From Oscillospiraceae bacterium (lineage in GTDB: Bacteria; Bacillota; Clostridia; Oscillospirales; Acutalibacteraceae), in NCBI GenBank assembly GCA_015066165.1, contig SVOX01000041.1, positions 1 to 10,414 on the forward strand: a stretch of DNA of 10,414 nucleotides, read 5' to 3'. The position numbers and the translations under genes were made by a program. The notes under the pieces are model-generated. The model did no database searches and was not told where the DNA came from. It saw only the letters and a list, made by a program, of their open reading frames with translations. Positions 5,836 to 10,414 of the stretch are shown in pieces. Every line of letters begins with the position of its first letter. The first letter of the stretch is position 1.

Positions 5836-6742
5836 TGGAAGCGCCGGTACTACCGGACTTCGTATAGTCGAACGTCTTGAAAAAAGAAAAGATATAGAAC
5901 TTATAAAATTAAGTGAAGAAAACCGCAAGGATATTGAAGCACGCAGAAAAGCACTTAACAGCGCTGATATTGCGTTTTTGTGTTTGCCCGATAAAGCGTC
6001 GGTTGAAGCGGTGGCTTTGACCGAAAGTGAAAATACAATTTTGCTTGATACTTCAACTGCCCATAGAACTAATGACGACTGGGCTTACGGTTTTCCCGAA
6101 CTTTCGGGAGAGCAAAGAGAAAAAATTACAAATTCAAAGCGAATTGCAGTCCCCGGTTGCCACGCAAGCGGTTTTATAGCACTTGTTTATCCGTTGGTTG
6201 AAAAGGGAATTCTACCTAAAGACACGTTGCTTTCTGCTTTTTCGCTTACAGGTTACAGCGGCGGCGGTAAAAATATGATAGCCGATTACCAATCCGAAGA
6301 CCGTGACGGGTTGCTTGATGCACCGCGTCAGTACGGTATAACTCAGTCGCACAAGCATTTGCCCGAAATGGTAAAATTTGGCGGTATAGAAAATGCTCCT
6401 GCATTTATTCCGGTTGTCAGTGATTTTTACAGCGGTATGGAAGTTACTATTCCGCTTTTTGCTTCACAAATAAGCGGGAACATTGAGGACGTAAAGCAAG
6501 TTTATAAAGAAAAATACCAAGGTCCCGTTGTGAAATACGTTGACGATTTTGCCGAAGGTGGTTTTGTTTCTGCTAATAAACTTTCGTTTAACGACGGTAT
6601 GGAAATATCGGTTAGCGGTAATGATGACAGAATTTTACTTATTGCCCGTTATGATAACCTTGGCAAAGGTGCTTCGGGTGCGGCAATACAATGTATGAAT
6701 ATTGTTATGGGCGCCGATGAAACCACAGGTCTTGATATATAG
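5816..6742 (+). CDS. argC: N-acetyl-gamma-glutamyl-phosphate reductase (short, uncommon class)
   Basis: ArgC reduces N-acetylglutamyl phosphate to the semialdehyde with NADPH. The N-terminus has the Rossmann loop GSAGTTG (8-14). The active-site cysteine is C115 in AVPGCHASGF, and the histidines of SHKHLPEM (H179, H181) are placed like the catalytic base. A conserved LGKGASGAAIQ segment lies near the end (272-282). The 308-residue length and motifs such as LDTSTAHR and GYSGGGK point to the shorter 'uncommon form' of ArgC rather than the roughly 340-residue form usual in Bacillus. The ATG at 5816 is preceded by CGGAG (5804-5808) with 7-nt spacing, inside the argH coding end, so it overlaps argH by 20 nt and is probably coupled to it. 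Confidence 0.94.
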   Translation: MKKVFIDGSAGTTGLRIVERLEKRKDIELIKLSEENRKDIEARRKALNSADIAFLCLPDKASVEAVALTESENTILLDTSTAHRTNDDWAYGFPELSGEQREKITNSKRIAVPGCHASGFIALVYPLVEKGILPKDTLLSAFSLTGYSGGGKNMIADYQSEDRDGLLDAPRQYGITQSHKHLPEMVKFGGIENAPAFIPVVSDFYSGMEVTIPLFASQISGNIEDVKQVYKEKYQGPVVKYVDDFAEGGFVSANKLSFNDGMEISVSGNDDRILLIARYDNLGKGASGAAIQCMNIVMGADETTGLDI

Positions 6743-6751
6743 GAGAAATTT

Positions 6752-7966
6752 ATGGAAATAATAAATGGCGGTGTTTGTGCCGCAAAGGGATTCAAAGCAA
6801 ACGGAATACATTGCGGTATTCGTAAAAACAAAACAAAAAGAGATTTAAGTATTATTGCAAGTGATACTGTAGCAAACGTTGCCGCAGTTTATACTACAAA
6901 CCTTGTAAAAGGTGCGCCTTTGCTTGTTACAAAGGAAAACATCTCGAACGGAAAGGCACAAGCAATTATTTGTAATAGCGGTAATGCTAATACCTGTAAT
7001 TCAAATGGTGTTTTAATTGCACAACAAACTTGTGAACATTTAGCAAATTACCTTAAAATTGAAAAAGATGACGTTGTTGTAGCATCTACCGGCGTTATTG
7101 GGCAACCGCTTGATATTACCCCCATAAAGAACGGAATACCCGCTTTGGTTGACGGTATGGGTTATGATAACAGCACTGCTGCGGCAGAAGGTATTATGAC
7201 TACCGATACAAAACTCAAGCAAGTGGCTGTTAGTTTTGAAATTGGCGGTAAGGTTTGTAAAATTGGCGGTATCGCCAAGGGTTCGGGTATGATTCATCCC
7301 AATATGGCAACAATGCTTGTGTTTATCACTACCGACTGTGCTATTAGCAGTGAAATGTTAGCAAAGGCACTCTCGACCGATATTCAAACCACTTTTAATA
7401 TGGTGAGCGTTGACGGCGACACTTCTACTAATGATATGGTTGTGGTACTTGCAAACGGTAAAGCCGAAAATAAAGAAATCACAGCCGAAGGTCAAGAATT
7501 TGAAACCTTTATGAAAGCACTTAACACTGTTTGTGTAAATCTTTGCAGAAAAATCGCTGCCGACGGTGAAGGCGCTACAAAAATGCTTGAATGTAAAACA
7601 ACGGGTGCTAAAACCTTGGAAATTGCAAAAACTGTTGCAAAATCGGTTGTTTGTTCAGCACTTACAAAAGCGGCTATGTTCGGTGCGGATGCCAACTGGG
7701 GCAGGGTGCTTTGCGCAATAGGTTATTCGGGTGCAAACGTTGACGTGACAAAAATCGACGTTTCGTTCCGTTCCCAAAAAGGTGAAATACTTGTGTGCCA
7801 AAACGGTGCAGGAGTGGATTTCTCTGAAGAAAAGGCAAAAGAAATTTTACTTGAAAGTGAAATTGAAATTTTGGTAAACCTTAATGACGGTGAATTTTTT
7901 TCAACCGCTTGGGGTTGTGATTTGACGTATGATTATGTAAAAATCAACGGCGACTATCGCACATAG
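6752..7966 (+). CDS. argJ: Glutamate N-acetyltransferase / ornithine acetyltransferase
   Basis: ArgJ moves the acetyl group from N-acetylornithine to glutamate, releasing ornithine and remaking N-acetylglutamate (the cyclic pathway). Some family members also use acetyl-CoA; which type this is cannot be told from sequence. The 404-residue precursor is full length. It self-cleaves at KGSGMIHPNMA|TML, so T187 becomes the N-terminal nucleophile of the beta chain. ASTGVIG (111-117) supplies the expected oxyanion-hole threonine and glycine. NSGNANTC (75-82), GADANWGR and the C-terminal AWGCDLTYDYVKINGDYRT are family hallmarks. The start is supported by AGGAG (6741-6745) six nt upstream, overlapping the argC stop. 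No argA is present in the window, which fits a recycling pathway. Confidence 0.96.
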   Translation: MEIINGGVCAAKGFKANGIHCGIRKNKTKRDLSIIASDTVANVAAVYTTNLVKGAPLLVTKENISNGKAQAIICNSGNANTCNSNGVLIAQQTCEHLANYLKIEKDDVVVASTGVIGQPLDITPIKNGIPALVDGMGYDNSTAAAEGIMTTDTKLKQVAVSFEIGGKVCKIGGIAKGSGMIHPNMATMLVFITTDCAISSEMLAKALSTDIQTTFNMVSVDGDTSTNDMVVVLANGKAENKEITAEGQEFETFMKALNTVCVNLCRKIAADGEGATKMLECKTTGAKTLEIAKTVAKSVVCSALTKAAMFGADANWGRVLCAIGYSGANVDVTKIDVSFRSQKGEILVCQNGAGVDFSEEKAKEILLESEIEILVNLNDGEFFSTAWGCDLTYDYVKINGDYRT

Positions 7967-7972
7967 TTTGGA

Positions 7973-8045
7973 TAAAATCGCCCACAGCAACGTTTTACGC
8001 TCACGGAAGTATAGAAAACAAGATTAGGTAAAATCATCACAGCAA
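7973..8045 (+). repeat. argJ-argB gap: inverted repeat and two copies of an AAAATC-(N)-CACAG motif
   Basis: The 108-nt gap holds AAAATCGCCCACAGCAA (7974-7990) and a second partial copy AAAATCATCACAGCAA (8030-8045). The first matches the left arm of the argG-argH hairpin (AAAATCGCTCACAGTA, 4355-4370) at 14 of 16 positions. It also forms a short stem, TAAAATCG (7973-7980) with CGTTTTA (7991-7997) and a bulged T, like the outer stem of that hairpin with its inner stem missing. No convincing terminator T-tract or promoter was found. The function is unknown; it may be a decayed relative of the upstream hairpin. Confidence 0.45.
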
Positions 8046-8074
8046 TATTAAATTACAAAGAAAGGCCCTTTATT

Positions 8075-8938
8075 ATGTCTTTAAATATTACTAACGCTCA
8101 AAGAGCAGAAGTGCTTACTCAAGCGCTTCCTTACATACAAAAATATTACGGTAAAACTGTTGTTATAAAGTACGGCGGAAACGCTATGATTAATGAAGAA
8201 TTAAAACAACAGGTTATGCAAGATACCGTACTTTTGCATCTTATTGGTGTAAAGGTGGTGTTGGTTCACGGTGGAGGACCCGAAATTACTGAAACTTTGA
8301 AAAAAATAGGTAAAGAATCGGTTTTTGTTGACGGTCTTCGTGTAACCGATAAGGAGACTGCCGAAGTTGTGCAAATGGTTTTGGCGGGTAAAATTAATAA
8401 AACGTTGGTTAATATGCTTGAAATACGCGGCGGTAAAGCAATGGGTATTTCAGGGCTTGACGGTCATATGATTACCGCTGAAGTAAAGGACGAACGTTTG
8501 GGCTTTGTTGGAAAAATCACCAACGTTAACGTTGAACCGATTACCGACCTTTTAAAGCATCATTATATACCTGTTGTATCTACCGTAGGTTGCGATAATC
8601 AAGGTAATGTATATAATATTAATGCTGATACAGCAGCCGCTTTTATAGCAGGTGCATTAGAAGCGGAATGTCTTATTTCTATGACAGATATTGCGGGTTT
8701 GTTGGCTGATAAAGATAACCCCGAAACTCTTATCTCTAAAATTACCGTAAGTGATGCTAAAAAACTTTTTGAAGACGGTACAATTTCCGGCGGTATGATA
8801 CCAAAGGTTGAATGTTGCTTAGAGGCAATTGAAAAGGGTGTTAAAAAGGTGTTTATAATGGACGGCAGAGTGCCTCATTCACTTCTTATTGAAACCCTTA
8901 CTGATGAGGGTGCCGGTACAATGGTTGTGGGTGACTAA
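8075..8938 (+). CDS. argB: N-acetylglutamate kinase, probably arginine-inhibited
   Basis: ArgB phosphorylates N-acetylglutamate with ATP, the controlling step of the cyclic pathway. The 287 residues show the amino-acid kinase fold: IKYGGNAM with K32, the glycine-rich HGGGPE (65-70), DGLRVTD with R89, the NINADTAA substrate segment (181-188) and MIPK with K234. The N-terminal helix (about residues 8-25, ending QALPYIQKYYGK) before the first strand, and the C-terminal DGRVPHSLLIE...GAGTMV, are features of arginine-sensitive hexameric kinases; the shorter E. coli enzyme lacks the helix. Feedback inhibition by arginine is therefore inferred. The ribosome site AAAGG (8061-8065) is 9 nt from the ATG. 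The stop is one base from the argD start. Confidence 0.96.
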   Translation: MSLNITNAQRAEVLTQALPYIQKYYGKTVVIKYGGNAMINEELKQQVMQDTVLLHLIGVKVVLVHGGGPEITETLKKIGKESVFVDGLRVTDKETAEVVQMVLAGKINKTLVNMLEIRGGKAMGISGLDGHMITAEVKDERLGFVGKITNVNVEPITDLLKHHYIPVVSTVGCDNQGNVYNINADTAAAFIAGALEAECLISMTDIAGLLADKDNPETLISKITVSDAKKLFEDGTISGGMIPKVECCLEAIEKGVKKVFIMDGRVPHSLLIETLTDEGAGTMVVGD

Positions 8939-8939
8939 T

Positions 8940-10103
8940 ATGAACGTTTTTCAAAAAGACAGTCAGTTTATTGCAAATACCTATGCACGTTTTCCCGTAG
9001 CGTTGGTTTCGGGCAAGGGTTCATTGGTGCAGGATACCACAGGCAAAGAGTATATAGATTTATCAACAGGAATTGCGGTTAACACCTTTGGTATAGCCGA
9101 CGGTGAGTGGATAAACGCTGTAACAAAGCAACTCACCAAAATTCAACATGCTTCTAACCTTTACTATACTGAACCTTGCGCTGAACTCGCAAAAATTTTG
9201 TGCCAAAGAACAGGACTTAAAAAGGTGTTTTTCTCTAATTCGGGAGCGGAAGCAAACGAATGTGCTATTAAAACGGCACGTAAATACGCAGCCGATAAAA
9301 AGGGTAAAGAATATAACACAATTATCACCCTTAAAAACAGTTTTCACGGCAGAACCATAACCACCCTTGCCGCCACAGGACAAGAGGTTTTTCATAACGA
9401 CTTTTTACCCTTGACCGAAGGGTTTGCCTACTGCGAGGCAGGAAACATACAAGAACTCGAAAATCTTGTTAAAACCAATAAAGTATGCGCCATAATGTTT
9501 GAAACTGTTCAGGGTGAAGGCGGTGTTTTACCGCTTTCGCAAGAATTTGTAGATAAAATTTTCGAAATTGCAAATAAAAACGATATTTTAACAATTTGCG
9601 ACGAAGTTCAAACAGGCAACGGCAGAACGGGTGCGCTTTACGGCTTTATGAAGTATGGCGTTTTGCCCGATATTGTGTCAACTGCTAAAGGGCTTGGCAA
9701 CGGTTTGCCGCTTGGCGCCACAATGTTAGGCGAAAAGGTAAAAGACGTTTTAACTCCCTCTTCTCACGGTTCGACTTTTGGTGGCAACCCTGTGGCATGT
9801 GCGGGTGCTGTAAACGTTATAAATCGAATTGACGATAATTTGCTTGACGAGGTAAATAAAAAATCTGCTTACATTATAAATTCGCTTAAAAATGCAAATG
9901 GTGTAAAATCAATAAGCGGATTAGGGCTAATGCTTGGCATTGAAACCGAAAAAGACGCTTCCCAAGTTATTAAATACTGTATGGATAACGGCGTTTTAGT
10001 AATTAAAGCCAAAAACAAAGTAAGACTTTTACCGGCTCTCAATATTCCTTTTGAATTAGTTGAAAAAGCGGTTGAAGTTATTAAGAAAGGTTGCGCATTA
10101 TGA
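8940..10103 (+). CDS. argD: Acetylornithine aminotransferase
   Basis: ArgD is a class III PLP transaminase that converts N-acetylglutamate semialdehyde and glutamate to N-acetylornithine and 2-oxoglutarate. The 387-residue length is typical. The PLP phosphate-binding segment is SNSGAEANE (99-107), the ring-stacking FHGRT is at 135-139, D211 in DEVQTGNGRT (211-220) contacts the pyridine nitrogen, K240 in STAKGLGNGLP forms the Schiff base, and TFGGNP (279-284) contributes across the dimer. The start at 8940 (MNVFQKD...) follows GGGTGA (8929-8934) and lies one base after the argB stop. The frame stays open upstream inside argB to an ATG at 8889, but that would add 17 unrelated residues. The last four bases (ATGA) overlap argF. 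Confidence 0.95.
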   Translation: MNVFQKDSQFIANTYARFPVALVSGKGSLVQDTTGKEYIDLSTGIAVNTFGIADGEWINAVTKQLTKIQHASNLYYTEPCAELAKILCQRTGLKKVFFSNSGAEANECAIKTARKYAADKKGKEYNTIITLKNSFHGRTITTLAATGQEVFHNDFLPLTEGFAYCEAGNIQELENLVKTNKVCAIMFETVQGEGGVLPLSQEFVDKIFEIANKNDILTICDEVQTGNGRTGALYGFMKYGVLPDIVSTAKGLGNGLPLGATMLGEKVKDVLTPSSHGSTFGGNPVACAGAVNVINRIDDNLLDEVNKKSAYIINSLKNANGVKSISGLGLMLGIETEKDASQVIKYCMDNGVLVIKAKNKVRLLPALNIPFELVEKAVEVIKKGCAL

Positions 10104-10414
10104 TAGATTTTAAAGGAAAAAGTTTTTTAAAACTTCTTGATTTTTCCAAAGCCGAAATTGACTGTCTTATAGATTTGGCAGGCGAACTTAAAAACAAAAA
10201 GAAAATGGGTATTCCTCATCGCCTTTGCGAAGGCAAGAATATCGCCCTTATTTTTGAAAAAACAAGTACCCGTACCCGTTGCAGTTTTGAAGTTGCGGCT
10301 TATGATTTAGGTATGGGTGTTACATATTTGGACCCACAGGGTTCTCAAATTGGTAAAAAAGAGAGCATTGCCGATACGGCAAGAGTTCTCGGCAGAATGT
10401 ACGACGGTATTGAA
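10100..10414 (+). CDS. argF: Ornithine carbamoyltransferase (5' part; continues beyond window)
   Basis: The first 105 codons are present and the frame is still open at the window end. The enzyme makes citrulline from ornithine and carbamoyl phosphate. The carbamoyl-phosphate loop STRTR (56-60) lies in FEKTSTRTRCSFEVAA, and the mobile loop GSQIGKKES (81-89) is followed by the ADTARVLGRMYDGIE segment typical of ArgF/ArcB ornithine carbamoyltransferases. The biosynthetic name is chosen because of the operon. The ATG overlaps the argD stop in an ATGA junction, with AAAGG (10086-10090) 9 nt upstream, so translation is probably coupled. The C-terminal ornithine-binding half is not visible, so a related transcarbamylase is not strictly excluded. 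Confidence 0.93.
   Translation, partial: MIDFKGKSFLKLLDFSKAEIDCLIDLAGELKNKKKMGIPHRLCEGKNIALIFEKTSTRTRCSFEVAAYDLGMGVTYLDPQGSQIGKKESIADTARVLGRMYDGIE

Noticed and set aside
7967..8074. T-box, riboswitch or separate promoter ahead of argB
   Set aside because: The 108-nt gap has no specifier/antiterminator arrangement, no strong terminator and no convincing -35/-10 pair.
8889..8939. Earlier argD start inside argB
   Set aside because: The 17 extra residues have no family counterpart, while 8940 has a ribosome site and abuts the argB stop.

Overview
The window reads as a low-GC Gram-positive genome, most likely an anaerobic gut-type Clostridia/Eubacteriales member. That is inferred from AT-rich codon use, strong Shine-Dalgarno sites, a consensus sigma-A promoter with a TRTG-type extended -10 element elsewhere, ARG-box operators, and a KapD/ERI-1-like exonuclease. 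The species cannot be named from the sequence alone. Every gene is on the + strand, packing is tight, and no gene-free stretch exceeds about 170 bases. No mobile element, tRNA, rRNA or CRISPR array was seen.

Region 1 (1-2951). A consensus promoter (TTGACA, 17-nt spacer, TATAAT) drives typA/bipA, a ribosome-associated translational GTPase. Its stop codon shares one base with the start of a DEDDh 3'-5' exonuclease carrying a C-terminal four-cysteine zinc ribbon. Just after it lies a tiny single-pass membrane protein gene whose well-placed ATG and membrane-spanning frame differ by one base.

Region 2 (2952-3114). This is the control region of the arginine operon. It holds two perfect ARG-box dyads (TGNAT-N4-ATNCA) and further degenerate ones. 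They are interleaved with two copies of an extended -10 element, TATGTTAAAAT, exactly 50 bp apart. This looks like a duplicated ArgR-controlled operator-promoter.

Region 3 (3115-10414). This is an arginine biosynthesis operon in the order argG-argH-argC-argJ-argB-argD-argF, with argF cut by the window end. Together the genes cover glutamate to arginine: ArgJ acetylates glutamate by recycling acetyl from acetylornithine, ArgB phosphorylates, ArgC reduces, ArgD transaminates, ArgJ releases ornithine, ArgF makes citrulline, and ArgG and ArgH finish arginine. No argA or carAB is present here. ArgC is of the short, 'uncommon' class and ArgB has the N-terminal extension typical of arginine-inhibited kinases. 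H/C, B/D and D/F are overlapping or nearly touching. The only sizeable gaps inside the operon are G/H and J/B. Both hold related inverted-repeat elements beginning AAAATCGCYCACAG; the first is a strong hairpin that could be an internal terminator or attenuator.

Most of the window is ordinary biosynthetic and housekeeping DNA. The items worth a second look are the duplicated operator-promoter, the frameshifted mini-gene beside it, and the shared palindromic elements in the two operon gaps.
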